From the NCBI GenBank assembly GCA_051252515.1, contig JBPOFS010000004.1:259820-323819 (forward strand): DNA of 64,000 bases, read 5' to 3'. A program made the position numbers and the translations under genes. The notes under the pieces are model-generated. The model saw nothing but the letters and a program-made list of their open reading frames with translations, searched no databases and had not been told where the DNA came from. Positions 16,347 to 25,608 of this stretch are shown here, piece by piece. Within the stretch, counting starts at the first letter, position 1. Each line of letters begins with the position of its first letter. The DNA is from UBA5078 sp051252515 (GTDB taxonomy: Bacteria; Pseudomonadota; Gammaproteobacteria; Pseudomonadales; Pseudohongiellaceae).

Positions 16347-17852
16347 TTACAGAGTTTTCAACGTGGGTTTTACCACCTTGCCCATTGCGTTACGCGGCAA
16401 ACTCTCGACAACACGTAACGTTTTTGGAATCTTATAGGCGGACATTCTAGTTTCGCACCAATATTTGAGAGCCTTAAGCTCCAACTCTTGGTCAGCTTTT
16501 AACACTACGAATGCTGTGACGGCTTCACCCCACGTATCATCAGGCATACCAATGACGGCACACTCTTCAATTGCAGGATGCATCAGCAAGGTTCCCTCTA
16601 TCTCAAGCGCCGACAATTTGTAGCCACCAGATTTTATAATATCGACTGAGGAACGCCCCATTATGCGGTAGTAGCCCGTTTCACGTACGGCCACATCCCC
16701 GGTACAAAACCAATCGCCAATAAAGCTTTCTTTTGTGGCAGTCGGGTTGTCCCAATACTCCAAGAATACATTGTCACCCTTAACACGAATCTCACCGGGC
16801 ACGTCATCCATTTCTATGAGTTTACCGTCGTCATCAAAAAGTCCAATTTCCACTCCTGGCAAAGGCATGCCTACAGCACCAGCACGACGATCTCCATGAT
16901 AGGGATTAGAGATCCCCATACCGATCTCGGTCATGCCGTAACGCTCCAACAAGGTTTGCCCTGTCAATTCGCGCCAATGGTTATACAACTTTACGGGGCA
17001 AGCAGCGGAGCCACTAATATTAAGGCGCATCGCTTTAAAGCCCGCACAAATTTGCTGACGTTTTTGTTCACTCAGGGTATCTAAATGGCCAATGATTTTC
17101 ACATACACAGTCGGAACGGCCATAAAAACTGTGTAGTCGCGATCAGCCACTTGGGTAAGAATTCGCGACATATCAAACTTAGGAAATAGCACAATGCGCG
17201 CGCCAATCCACAGTCCGCAACATAGAACATTAATTATGCCGTGAATATGATGTAACGGCAGAAAAAGCGGAATCGAGTCATCACTCTGCCACTTCCAAGC
17301 CTCTAGTAAAGTCGTTATTTGAGCGCGAATATTGGCATGGGTTGTGACAACGCCTTTAGGCTTATTCGTCGTACCACTTGTAAACAACATCATGGCACGT
17401 CGTTCGATCTTCAGCTCCGGCATCACCGTCATTTTATCACTCAACAACTCTGGCACTGTTGCGACTTCTATATTCAATGACTTACACAGCACGTGCAGGG
17501 GAGCAAGAGACTCAGGGTTTGAGCTGATACTCAACACTAAACGCGTGACCTTGGCACTACTCAGAACATGTTCAATTTCAGGCATTGCGGCGGCCGTATT
17601 GAGCGGTACAGCGATACCACCGGCACGCCATATTCCCAAAAGAGTTGTCACATAATCCACACTGGCTGGCATAAAGAACGCGACACGCTCCTCTTTAAGA
17701 TCACGAGCTTTACCTAAGAGTCCGCTAGCAAAACGATCGATACGTTGACGCAGTTCGGTGTAAGACCACATCGCGGCACCATCATGCAATGCTATCGAAT
17801 TGTTGCTGTAATTAATCGCGGGGAAAGGCCGCATGTTTGACGTTGTATCCAT
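16347..17852 (-). CDS. matB: Malonyl-CoA synthetase-type acyl-CoA ligase (MatB/ACSF3-like)
   Basis: 501 residues from ATG 17852; an upstream frame to 17903 overlaps madM and is not used. This is an ANL-superfamily adenylating enzyme with LFTSGTTNKPKGVVTTHAN (P-loop), PLFLPLHHIHGIINVL, LERYGMTEIGMGISNPY, TGDVAVRETGYYRIMGRSS and the C-terminal lysine region LPRNAMGKVVK. The LPLHHIHG and MTEIGM segments are those of malonyl-CoA synthetases. It would make malonyl-CoA from malonate, ATP and CoA. It follows madL-madM by 28 bases, which supports malonate over other acids. No malonyl-CoA decarboxylase or regulator is adjacent. Confidence 0.82.
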   Translation of the reverse strand: MDTTSNMRPFPAINYSNNSIALHDGAAMWSYTELRQRIDRFASGLLGKARDLKEERVAFFMPASVDYVTTLLGIWRAGGIAVPLNTAAAMPEIEHVLSSAKVTRLVLSISSNPESLAPLHVLCKSLNIEVATVPELLSDKMTVMPELKIERRAMMLFTSGTTNKPKGVVTTHANIRAQITTLLEAWKWQSDDSIPLFLPLHHIHGIINVLCCGLWIGARIVLFPKFDMSRILTQVADRDYTVFMAVPTVYVKIIGHLDTLSEQKRQQICAGFKAMRLNISGSAACPVKLYNHWRELTGQTLLERYGMTEIGMGISNPYHGDRRAGAVGMPLPGVEIGLFDDDGKLIEMDDVPGEIRVKGDNVFLEYWDNPTATKESFIGDWFCTGDVAVRETGYYRIMGRSSVDIIKSGGYKLSALEIEGTLLMHPAIEECAVIGMPDDTWGEAVTAFVVLKADQELELKALKYWCETRMSAYKIPKTLRVVESLPRNAMGKVVKPTLKTL

Positions 17853-17880
17853 AAATAAAAATCCAAATAACTGACTAATT

Positions 17881-18639
17881 CTAGGTGAATGCTCGTACAC
17901 CAAAATATAATACCGACGGTCCCAATAAACAGCCGATACCCGTGTAAAAGGTTGCTGTCATTGCCCCGTACGGAACAAGCCGCGGGTCCGTTGCTGCCAA
18001 CCCCCCTGCGACACCACTTGTAGTCCCCATCAAACCACCAAAGACCATGGCAGATTGTGGATTATTGAGGCCAATTCTGTGAGCCACCATCGGGGTCACA
18101 ACCATCACCAAAATTGACTTTACCACGCCCGCTGCCACACTTAAGGCAATCACATCAGAACTTGCCCCAATTGCGGTGCCGGTCACAGGCCCAACAATAT
18201 AGGTCACAGCACCCGCGCCAATAGTGGTAATGCTTTCCGCATCGGTATAGCCAAACAATACCGCCACAAGCGCACCAATTAGAAACGAGACGAAGACACC
18301 CGCAAAAATTGAGACTATGCCCGCTAGCCCTGCTTTTCGCAGCTCGCTTAAATGGACACCGAAGGCAGTGGCCACAATGCCAAAATCGCGCATCATGCCT
18401 CCTCCCATTATCCCTATACCTGCGAGCACGCTGATATCGGCCACTCCTCGACGCCCTTCGGTTTCAAGCCCCGCAAAATAAGCAGCTACCAAGCCAAGTA
18501 AAATTGCGATTGCAGATCCGTGAATACGACCATAGGTCAAGTGATTGGAAATCATATAGGAGAAATAAATAGCGATCCCCACAACAGTAAAGGCAACGAT
18601 CAACGCATTCGCTCTCAACACTTCGCTCAAGGTTTCCAT
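17881..18639 (-). CDS. madM: Malonate transporter subunit MadM
   Basis: 252-residue polytopic membrane protein with about eight hydrophobic segments. The MadM hallmarks are YGRIHGSAIAILLGL, GVADISVLAGIGIMGGGMMR with RDFGIVATAFG, and ATDPRLVPYGAMTATFYTGI. It works with MadL as a sodium-dependent malonate importer. Its ATG overlaps the madL stop (TGATG), so translation is probably coupled. Order and strand are madL-madM-matB. Confidence 0.92.
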   Translation of the reverse strand: METLSEVLRANALIVAFTVVGIAIYFSYMISNHLTYGRIHGSAIAILLGLVAAYFAGLETEGRRGVADISVLAGIGIMGGGMMRDFGIVATAFGVHLSELRKAGLAGIVSIFAGVFVSFLIGALVAVLFGYTDAESITTIGAGAVTYIVGPVTGTAIGASSDVIALSVAAGVVKSILVMVVTPMVAHRIGLNNPQSAMVFGGLMGTTSGVAGGLAATDPRLVPYGAMTATFYTGIGCLLGPSVLYFGVRAFT

Positions 18640-19052
18640 CAGACGTCCTGCTTATTGGCGAAGGTGCTCACTTCATCAAGCGGTGGTAATGGCTCGCAAG
18701 GCTCCCCTATTCGACTTATCAGCGGCACCAATAGAAAACTGACCACCACGGCAAGGACGCCCACGATTAACGCCAGCATCCCGCCATCAACCGCAGCAAC
18801 AACGTTTTGGCTTGCAGCCATAGCCACGACTATGGGGATATACATTGCCCCCCAAAACCTAATGCCTTCACCCGAAGGTCCCGTCACCAACGCTTTCATT
18901 CGCGTAGAGCCACTAAGCAACACCAAGAGCAGCATCGCGATGCCAACACCTCCGACATTAGCTTGCACCCCTAAAAGCTGTCCTAGCAACTCTCCTACGT
19001 ATAACCCGGTTACGAGGCATGCGGCCAATAAAGCAACGCCATAGATGATCAT
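18639..19052 (-). CDS. madL: Malonate transporter subunit MadL
   Basis: 137 residues from ATG 19052, with AAGGA 8 bases upstream; a longer frame to 19166 adds a non-conserved polar stretch. Four hydrophobic helices begin MIIYGVALLAACLVTGLYVG with ELLGQLLGVQANVGGVGIAM next, the typical MadL N-terminus. With MadM it forms the malonate permease. It is first in the leftward operon and divergent from the TfoX-N gene, with a 125-base promoter gap. Confidence 0.9.
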   Translation of the reverse strand: MIIYGVALLAACLVTGLYVGELLGQLLGVQANVGGVGIAMLLLVLLSGSTRMKALVTGPSGEGIRFWGAMYIPIVVAMAASQNVVAAVDGGMLALIVGVLAVVVSFLLVPLISRIGEPCEPLPPLDEVSTFANKQDV

Positions 19053-19177
19053 GCTATTTTCCTTATTGTTATATACGAAACCATCCAAAACAGTATAACG
19101 AAGCAATAGAGGCGTGTCAGAGAAGTTGTTTCCTTTTATACTAGCGTTGAAACGCTCATCATTCACAGAGACCTCCT

Positions 19178-19528
19178 ATGAACGACTACATCGAGTATCT
19201 AAAGGAAGTGTTCTCAGGGTTAGGGGTTATAAGCGCAAAACGCATGTTTGGCGGCCATGGTTTGTATCATGACTCTTTGATGTTTGCGCTCATAGCCGAC
19301 GACGTTGTTTACCTTAAAGCCGATACACAGAACGCCGACCACTTTGAGGAGCTAGGGCTAGAGAAATTCCAATACGAAAAAAGTGGCAAATTGATGTCGA
19401 TATCGTATTATCAAGCCCCTGACGAACTATTTGATGACCCAGAATTAGCGGCACAATGGGCTAGAAGATCATGGGAAGCCGCTTTACGTGGCGACCAAAA
19501 AAAGCGAAAGCCAACGCATTTTAAGTAA
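19178..19528 (+). CDS. TfoX/Sxy N-terminal-domain protein
   Basis: 116 residues consisting of only the TfoX N-terminal domain, with SAKRMFGGHGLYHDSLMFAL, DVVYLKAD and the C-terminal SYYQAPDELFDDPELAAQWA. It lacks the C-terminal helical domain of the full competence regulator TfoX/Sxy, so a role in natural competence should not be assumed. AGGAG precedes the ATG. It is followed 28 bases later by the PH-domain gene. Confidence 0.87.
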   Translation: MNDYIEYLKEVFSGLGVISAKRMFGGHGLYHDSLMFALIADDVVYLKADTQNADHFEELGLEKFQYEKSGKLMSISYYQAPDELFDDPELAAQWARRSWEAALRGDQKKRKPTHFK

Positions 19529-19556
19529 CCCACCAACAAGTATTTAGAGACTAAAA

Positions 19557-19931
19557 ATGGACGCAATATTTAAGGCACACCCCGTAATGTTTAGAGCAAA
19601 CCCGCTGGGCTTTCTTCTTGCCTTTTTGTTAATTTTTGTGGGCGTGGGGATTTTTATTTTCATCTATTGGTTTATGCAAGTGCGAACAACAACACTCAGC
19701 ATTTCCCAAGACCATGTATTGTATTCTCAAGGGATATTCAGCCGATCCAATGCCGAGATCGACTTAGACGGCATTCGCACTGTGCGAGTCAATCAAAGCT
19801 TAATCAATCGGATTTTCGATACAGGAACAGTTGAGTTTTACACGGCAGGAGATTCACCGGAGATCATTGCGCGCAATTTATCTGCGCCCAATAAAATCCG
19901 TGAACTTATTAAGAGCAACCAATCGGCTTAA
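19557..19931 (+). CDS. PH domain-containing membrane protein (bPH2/YdbS-like)
   Basis: 124 residues. One long or two short hydrophobic segments (about 17-42) are followed by the bacterial PH domain. The latter has TTTLSISQDHVLYSQGIFSR, EIDLDGIRTVRVNQSLINRI and FDTGTVEFYTAG, the usual signature of this small membrane-associated family. The function is unknown. Its stop overlaps the ispH stop by 4 bases on the opposite strand. Confidence 0.85.
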   Translation: MDAIFKAHPVMFRANPLGFLLAFLLIFVGVGIFIFIYWFMQVRTTTLSISQDHVLYSQGIFSRSNAEIDLDGIRTVRVNQSLINRIFDTGTVEFYTAGDSPEIIARNLSAPNKIRELIKSNQSA

Positions 19932-20926
19932 CGTCGCAGCTCTTTGGGCATGCTGAAAACAATATTTTCCTCAACACCATTGAGCTCTTCCGGGGCTTGA
20001 TTACAAATCTGCTGAAGCCTTTGTACCACTTGCTGCACAAGCACTTCAGGTGCAGAGGCCCCTGCGGTGACGCCAAAACGTGTTTTATTTTCAAACCACT
20101 GCGGCTGAACATCATCAACACTGTCAATAAGGTATGACTCGCACCCTAAACGTTCGGCCAACTCTTTTAATCGATTTGAATTAGAACTATTGGGCGAGCC
20201 CACTACTAGCAACAATTCACACTCTAGCGCGAGTTGTTTTACCGCATCTTGTCGGTTCTGAGTGGCGTAGCAAATATCTTTCTTGCGCGGCCCTTCAATC
20301 TTTGGAAACCGAGCGCGCAGCGCGTCAATAATGCGTGAGGTGTCGTCCATGGACAATGTCGTTTGCGTGACATAAGACAGTTTTGCTGGGTCGTTTACTT
20401 CTAGTTTCTCAACATCCTCTACCGACTCAACAAGATAAATCTTACCGCCAACACTATCGTCATACTGCCCCATAGTGCCTTCTACTTCAGGGTGAAACTC
20501 ATGGCCGATCAAGACGCATTCACGCCCGGCATTACTAAACCCTATGACTTCCAAATGCACTTTCGTCACTAAAGGACACGTAGCATCAAAGACTTTAAAA
20601 CCACGATGCTCGGCATCTTCCTTAACAGATTGGGATACGCCGTGGGCACTAAACACCACGATGGAGGAGCGCCCTTTTGCATCGACTGACGGAATATCAT
20701 TAAGCTCATCAACAAAGATGGCACCACGACGCCGAAGCGTATCGACAACAAATTTGTTATGCACCACTTCATGTCGGACATAGATAGGAGCACCGTATAT
20801 ATCGAGTGCACGATTCACAATATCAATAGCACGATCAACGCCAGCACAAAACCCACGTGGATTTGCCAGCTTTACCTGGGCCGTCCTCTGTTCACCGTTT
20901 GGATCAACATGCTGCACAGCACTCAT
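19928..20926 (-). CDS. ispH: 4-hydroxy-3-methylbut-2-enyl diphosphate reductase
   Basis: Last enzyme of the MEP isoprenoid pathway, a cytoplasmic 4Fe-4S reductase making IPP and DMAPP. 332 residues. The three cluster cysteines are visible: C27 in NPRGFCAGVDRA, one in FDATCPLVTKVH and one in DICYATQNRQ. The HEVVHNKFVV and SAHGVSQSV histidine motifs and the TQTTLSMDDT loop are also intact. The start ATG overlaps the fkpB stop (TAATG). It is last in the ribF-ileS-fkpB-ispH group. Confidence 0.96.
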   Translation of the reverse strand: MSAVQHVDPNGEQRTAQVKLANPRGFCAGVDRAIDIVNRALDIYGAPIYVRHEVVHNKFVVDTLRRRGAIFVDELNDIPSVDAKGRSSIVVFSAHGVSQSVKEDAEHRGFKVFDATCPLVTKVHLEVIGFSNAGRECVLIGHEFHPEVEGTMGQYDDSVGGKIYLVESVEDVEKLEVNDPAKLSYVTQTTLSMDDTSRIIDALRARFPKIEGPRKKDICYATQNRQDAVKQLALECELLLVVGSPNSSNSNRLKELAERLGCESYLIDSVDDVQPQWFENKTRFGVTAGASAPEVLVQQVVQRLQQICNQAPEELNGVEENIVFSMPKELRR

Positions 20927-21438
20927 TAACGAATCTCCATTACCTGCACATCCGCAGGAATCACCGACATTAACTTAGCTTTGAATAAAATCTCTCGACC
21001 CGCCAATGGATGATTAAAATCCATCACCAAGGTATCTTCATCAATCGATTTCACAACGCCAGGTATCTCAAACCCTCCAGCATCAGCAAAGGAGAGCATG
21101 GTGCCCTCCACTACTGGGTCAGTAGAGTTTGCGAGTAAGCGCGCAAACTTTTGCCGCGGAAACACCTGTACGTTACCAGGGTTGACCGCTCCAAACCCTT
21201 CGTCTTCTGACAATAACACTTCAACAGAGTCGCCGGCGGCACAACCCAACAGAGTCGATTCAAAACCAGGCAAAAGACTGCCATCGCCCATAACAAAACT
21301 GGCAGGCGACTTGTCAAAGTTGCTGTCGACCAACGTCCCGTCTGTCAACTCCAACGAAAAGAACAATGTGACCTTGCTTCCCGCTGCTACCAATGCCTTC
21401 GCATTGGCTGCAGACGCTTGCGTTTCTAACTCAGGCAT
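20926..21438 (-). CDS. fkpB: FKBP-type peptidyl-prolyl cis-trans isomerase (SlpA/FkpB)
   Basis: 170 residues from ATG 21438, which overlaps the ileS 3' end by 8 bases; the ribosome binding site GAGGGAGAG lies inside ileS. The SlyD-like FKBP fold with an insert-in-flap domain is shown by FFSLELTDGTLVDSNFDKSP, GDGSLLPGFESTLLGCAAGD and the C-terminal MDFNHPLAGREILFKAKLMS. It is a cytoplasmic folding helper. Tight overlaps on both sides show cotranscription with ileS and ispH. In many gammaproteobacteria lspA lies between ileS and fkpB, but here it is absent. Confidence 0.92.
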   Translation of the reverse strand: MPELETQASAANAKALVAAGSKVTLFFSLELTDGTLVDSNFDKSPASFVMGDGSLLPGFESTLLGCAAGDSVEVLLSEDEGFGAVNPGNVQVFPRQKFARLLANSTDPVVEGTMLSFADAGGFEIPGVVKSIDEDTLVMDFNHPLAGREILFKAKLMSVIPADVQVMEIR

Positions 21439-24256
21439 AAAGACGCGACTCTCCCTCACCTGTGATGTTTTCAACACAACGAGCACACAATTCTGGATGC
21501 TCGCTTTGTGAACCCACATCGGCTCGATGGTGCCAGCAACGGACACACTTAACGCCTTCAGAAGCCTTGATTTGAACACGTAAGCCATCCACCTCAGTGG
21601 CGGCGGCTGCATCACCCTGCGCAATCGGCTGTATCTGCGCCTGGGACACCATCAATGCGAATCGCAACTCATCTTCGAGACGTGACAACAATACCGCTAG
21701 CTCATCACTGCAAAACAGTGTGACTTCGGCGCTTAGTGCGGAACCAATGAGTTTCTCACTGCGTTGTTTTTCTAACTCTTTATTAACGGCCGTCTTCACC
21801 AACATCACTTGGCCCCAGTAGGCATCGTTCATGTCCGTGGCTTCTGGCAACAATGCCAATCCATCCGAGAACTGAGATAGCAAGACTGACTCGCTACGCT
21901 CACCAGGGATGCTGGACCAAATCTCTTCAGCAGTGAAGCTCAATATCGGTGCCACCAATCGACTTAATATCTCGACGATATGGTAGAGCGCCGTTTGCGT
22001 TGAACGTCGCGCCAAACTATCTTCGCGCGTTGTGTATTGACGGTCTTTGATCACATCAAGATAGAAGCTTCCTAACTCGATAACACAGAAATTATGCACT
22101 TTTTGATACACACCCAAGAAGTGGTAGTTATCATAATCTTCCTGCACTTCTTGTTGTAATAATTGCGTTCGACGAGTGATCCAATAATCAAGGGCCAGCA
22201 TATTTTCTGGCGCAACCAAGTTCACTTTTGGGTCAAAGCCTGACAGGTTTGATAATAAAAAACGTGCCGTATTACGTATGCGACGATAAGAATCTGCCAC
22301 TCGCTTGAGGATCTCGCTCGATGCCGTCATCTCGCCACGATAATCTGTCGATGCAACCCAGAGACGTAATATATCTGCGCCGTACTCTTTAAACACTTCC
22401 TGTGGAGAGATGGTATTGCCGATAGATTTCGACATTTTTCGCCCAGTAGAGTCCACGGTAAAGCCGTGCGTTAGCACTTGCTTGTAAGGGGCTTGCCCGG
22501 TCATGGCGATAGACGTCTTAAGTGACGACTGGAACCAGCCTCGGTGCTGATCCGAGCCTTCAAGGTAAAGATCTGCAGGGAACGAAAGCTCCTCGCGCTG
22601 TCTTAATACTGAATAGTGAGTCACTCCCGAGTCAAACCACACATCGAGGGTATCCGTTACCTTGCTGTACTGCGCAGCCTCATCCCCAAGGATGTCCTCT
22701 GCGCTCATTTCAAACCAAGCTTCGATACCTTTCTCTTCGATGCGCAGCGCGATCTCTTCCACTAACTCTGTCGTGCGCGGGTGCAATTGCTGAGTTTCCT
22801 TATGCACGAACAAGGTGATTGGAACACCCCACGTACGCTGACGAGAAACACACCAATCAGGGCTGCCTTTAAGCATTAGCTCTATACGCGCCTTGCCCCA
22901 ATCGGGTATCCATTGCACGTTATCAACAGCCTCTAATGCCGAATCAAGAAGAGAATTCTCGGTCATGCTGATAAACCACTGCGGCGTCGCTCTGTAGATC
23001 AACGGCGTTTTTGTACGCCAGCAATGCGCATAACTGTGGACTATTTTATTCAATGCTAGCAAAGCCTTACGCTGCTTCAGCACATCAATGACACGCTCAT
23101 CAGTTTTATAAACATGCTCACCTGCAAACTCACCACCGGCAGCAGTGAAGAGACCATCATCATCGATTAGGTTCAGAGTACCAAGGCCATAAGCACGTCC
23201 AACGTTGAAGTCGTCTACGCCGTGATCGGGAGCGGTATGCACCGCACCTGTGCCCGCGTCGGTCGTCACGTGATCCCCTAAGATGACAGGCACGTGTCGG
23301 GCCACAAACGGATGCTCTAATGACAATAACTCTAATGTGGCGCCCTTTGCAGTGCCAAGCACTTCGTAAGACTCACAGCCATAACGGGTCATGATGCCCT
23401 CGACCATATCCGCCGCGACTACAATCGCTTCAGGGCCGTTTTCAAATTCGCAGTTCACTATTGCGTAGTCTAGTTCCGCGTGCAGGCTTACCGCCTGATT
23501 TGATGGCAGTGTCCAAGGCGTTGTCGTCCAGATGACCACTGACAAATTACGCTCACCTAGATCTGCGGGTACTTTCCCGAAAGGTGCGAGGAACTTTTCT
23601 TTGTCTACAACGGCAAAACGAACATCAATTGCGAAGGAGGTTTTATCTTGATACTCAACTTCAGCCTCAGCCAATGCGGAGCCACCGACAACACTCCAGT
23701 ACACAGGCTTAAAGCCTTTCACCAAATGACCGTTGGCCGCTATTTGCCCTAAGGCACGAACAGTATCGGCCTCAGTTTTGAAATTCATGGTCAAATAAGG
23801 ATTATCCCATTCGCCCAACACGCCAAGGCGAACGAAGTCTTTCTTTTGGATCTCAACTTGTTTGCTAGCGTAAGTACGACACGCACTACGGAACTCAGCG
23901 AAGGAAACTTTTTTCCCTGCCTTGCCGATTTTCTTTTCTACGTTGTGCTCGATTGGCAAACCATGACAATCCCAACCTGGCACATATGGGGCATCAAAAC
24001 CCGCCAAGGTTTTCGACTTCACGATCATGTCTTTCAACGATTTATTGACGGCATGACCCAAATGCAGAGGACCATTGGCATAGGGAGGCCCATCATGAAG
24101 AATAAAACGTGGCCGTCCTTTACTGGTTTTTCGTATCAAGCCATAGAGATCGATATCCTGCCAGTGCTCCAACATTTTCGGTTCACGTTGCGCAAGGCTC
24201 GCCTTCATCGGGAAAGCCGTTTGCGGCAAGTTCAAGGTGCTTTTATAATCAGTCAT
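21431..24256 (-). CDS. ileS: Isoleucyl-tRNA synthetase
   Basis: 941 residues, the normal bacterial length. Class I motifs are visible: HLGH in GPLHLGHAVNKSLKDM, the KMSKS loop in DSTGRKMSKSIGNTIS, the editing-domain WTTTPWTLPSNQA, and the C-terminal zinc finger CVRCWHHRADVGSQSEHPEL plus CARC. It charges tRNA-Ile and edits valine in the cytoplasm. It lies 61 bases downstream of ribF and overlaps fkpB. Confidence 0.98.
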   Translation of the reverse strand: MTDYKSTLNLPQTAFPMKASLAQREPKMLEHWQDIDLYGLIRKTSKGRPRFILHDGPPYANGPLHLGHAVNKSLKDMIVKSKTLAGFDAPYVPGWDCHGLPIEHNVEKKIGKAGKKVSFAEFRSACRTYASKQVEIQKKDFVRLGVLGEWDNPYLTMNFKTEADTVRALGQIAANGHLVKGFKPVYWSVVGGSALAEAEVEYQDKTSFAIDVRFAVVDKEKFLAPFGKVPADLGERNLSVVIWTTTPWTLPSNQAVSLHAELDYAIVNCEFENGPEAIVVAADMVEGIMTRYGCESYEVLGTAKGATLELLSLEHPFVARHVPVILGDHVTTDAGTGAVHTAPDHGVDDFNVGRAYGLGTLNLIDDDGLFTAAGGEFAGEHVYKTDERVIDVLKQRKALLALNKIVHSYAHCWRTKTPLIYRATPQWFISMTENSLLDSALEAVDNVQWIPDWGKARIELMLKGSPDWCVSRQRTWGVPITLFVHKETQQLHPRTTELVEEIALRIEEKGIEAWFEMSAEDILGDEAAQYSKVTDTLDVWFDSGVTHYSVLRQREELSFPADLYLEGSDQHRGWFQSSLKTSIAMTGQAPYKQVLTHGFTVDSTGRKMSKSIGNTISPQEVFKEYGADILRLWVASTDYRGEMTASSEILKRVADSYRRIRNTARFLLSNLSGFDPKVNLVAPENMLALDYWITRRTQLLQQEVQEDYDNYHFLGVYQKVHNFCVIELGSFYLDVIKDRQYTTREDSLARRSTQTALYHIVEILSRLVAPILSFTAEEIWSSIPGERSESVLLSQFSDGLALLPEATDMNDAYWGQVMLVKTAVNKELEKQRSEKLIGSALSAEVTLFCSDELAVLLSRLEDELRFALMVSQAQIQPIAQGDAAAATEVDGLRVQIKASEGVKCVRCWHHRADVGSQSEHPELCARCVENITGEGESRLYA

Positions 24257-24317
24257 TACTCTTACCTATATTCTGTGTACTGCATTAACAGTGTTTTCTA
24301 ATACCCTTAGCGCTTTG

Positions 24318-25289
24318 CTATAAGGGCATGTCTTTGGCAAAAAATTCACGTACCGATTGCACGTCAATAGCGATACAAGTTTGTAGTGCTTCTAATGACT
24401 CAAACTTTCGCTCCTCCCTAATTTTCTGCCGAAAAATCACTGTAATTTGCTCCCCGTAAATATCACTGTCGAAATCTAATAAATGGACTTCCAAAATAGC
24501 TTTTTTGCCCTCAGATACCGTTGGCCGATAACCGATATTCGCCGCCCCTTTCAAAAACCGCTCTGCCATGTCGACATTGTCTACTTTGACATCACAGGCG
24601 TACACCCCGTGCAAAGGCAAGCTCTTGCGATTCAACCTCACGTTACAAGTTGGAAAACCAAGATCACGGCCAAGTTGTTGGCCCATGACAACGGTGCCCG
24701 AAATACCATAGGGGCGATTCAATAAGAGCTCAACAAGCTCAAAGTCGCCAGCCTGTAACTGCTCTCGCACGTAGGTACTGCTAATACGAATCCCGTCATG
24801 TTCGCAGCTGGTCGATTCGATAAGCTCAAAACCAAAACGCTCACTGTACGCTTTTAGCATCCCAAAATCGCCTTGGCGCTGATGCCCAAAGCGAAAATCA
24901 TTCCCGATAATTAGTGCCGAAATCCCCAAACCATCGACTAGTATCCTTTCAACATAGTCCTGCGCACTTAGATTGCGTAAGGCTTCATCAAAGTTCAGCT
25001 TGTAGACAACGTCCACCCCCAAGTCCTGCAGAAGCGCGAGTTTTTCCTCTAGCTCACTAAGACGCGCAGGGCACTCTTGAGGGCTTTGGGCAAAAAACTC
25101 TTCTGGGTGGGGTTCGATGAGAATCACCACAGAGGGTAACTGCAGTTCGGCGGCTTTATTACGTAATTGCTGCACAATGAGCTGATGCCCAGTATGTACG
25201 CCATCGAATTTACCGATAGTCGCTACACAGCCTTTATGCTGAGCAAGGAAACCACTCGTTTCCTCTATGATTTGCATAGTCGGTGCCAC
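24318..25289 (-). CDS. ribF: Bifunctional riboflavin kinase/FAD synthetase
   Basis: 323 residues. The N-terminal FMN adenylyltransferase domain has CVATIGKFDGVHTGHQLIV, ALIIGNDFRFGHQRQGDFGM and ISSTYVREQLQAGD. The C-terminal riboflavin kinase domain has GQQLGRDLGFPTCNVRL, LPLHGVYACDV, GAANIGYRPTV and LEVHLLDFDSDIYG. It makes FMN and FAD. The first possible start is GTG 25289 (AGG 8 bases upstream); ATG 25277 is also possible. It leads the ileS cluster. Confidence 0.95.
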   Translation of the reverse strand: MAPTMQIIEETSGFLAQHKGCVATIGKFDGVHTGHQLIVQQLRNKAAELQLPSVVILIEPHPEEFFAQSPQECPARLSELEEKLALLQDLGVDVVYKLNFDEALRNLSAQDYVERILVDGLGISALIIGNDFRFGHQRQGDFGMLKAYSERFGFELIESTSCEHDGIRISSTYVREQLQAGDFELVELLLNRPYGISGTVVMGQQLGRDLGFPTCNVRLNRKSLPLHGVYACDVKVDNVDMAERFLKGAANIGYRPTVSEGKKAILEVHLLDFDSDIYGEQITVIFRQKIREERKFESLEALQTCIAIDVQSVREFFAKDMPL

Positions 25290-25353
25290 AAAGTTTGCCT
25301 AGGGAAATAAAAGGGCGAGATTATACCCTGTTAGCTGTGTCAGCCCCAAAAAC

Positions 25354-25572
25354 TTATTCCTTGGGCCGAACTCTCTGCGTGCCTCTCCTGAACAACAACC
25401 GCGCTAATGCTAATAGGCATACAATCATAATCGTCTGCCCGACGATGACATTCACAACTGAGATGGTTTCGGGTCGTGTAGAGATAAAGATCATATTCAC
25501 GAGCGTTCCCATTGCAGTGGCCGCAAACACTCCGGCAAATAACAACTGAAATATTCCTACGAGCCTATCCAT
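25354..25572 (-). CDS. Small two-helix membrane protein
   Basis: 72 residues from ATG 25572. It has an unusually strong ribosome binding site (AGGAGGGG, about 5 bases before the ATG), which fixes the start and argues that this is a real gene. Two hydrophobic helices are predicted by eye, at about 4-27 and 33-55. A basic C-terminal tail (RLLFRRGTQRVRPKE) is presumably cytoplasmic. It begins 36 bases after the alcohol dehydrogenase stop on the same strand, so it is probably cotranscribed with it. I recognise no family. Confidence 0.72.
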   Translation of the reverse strand: MDRLVGIFQLLFAGVFAATAMGTLVNMIFISTRPETISVVNVIVGQTIMIVCLLALARLLFRRGTQRVRPKE

Positions 25573-25608
25573 TTTCCCCTCCTGGGGTTCCAGCATGCCC
25601 ATGGCGCG

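Noticed and set aside
16185..16418. Rightward 77-codon frame upstream of gdx
   Set aside because: It runs antisense into the 3' end of matB and shows no domain. The gap is explained by the riboswitch and promoter.
25283..25549. Rightward 88-codon frame
   Set aside because: It is antisense to the small two-helix membrane protein (strong AGGAGG site) and shows no motif.
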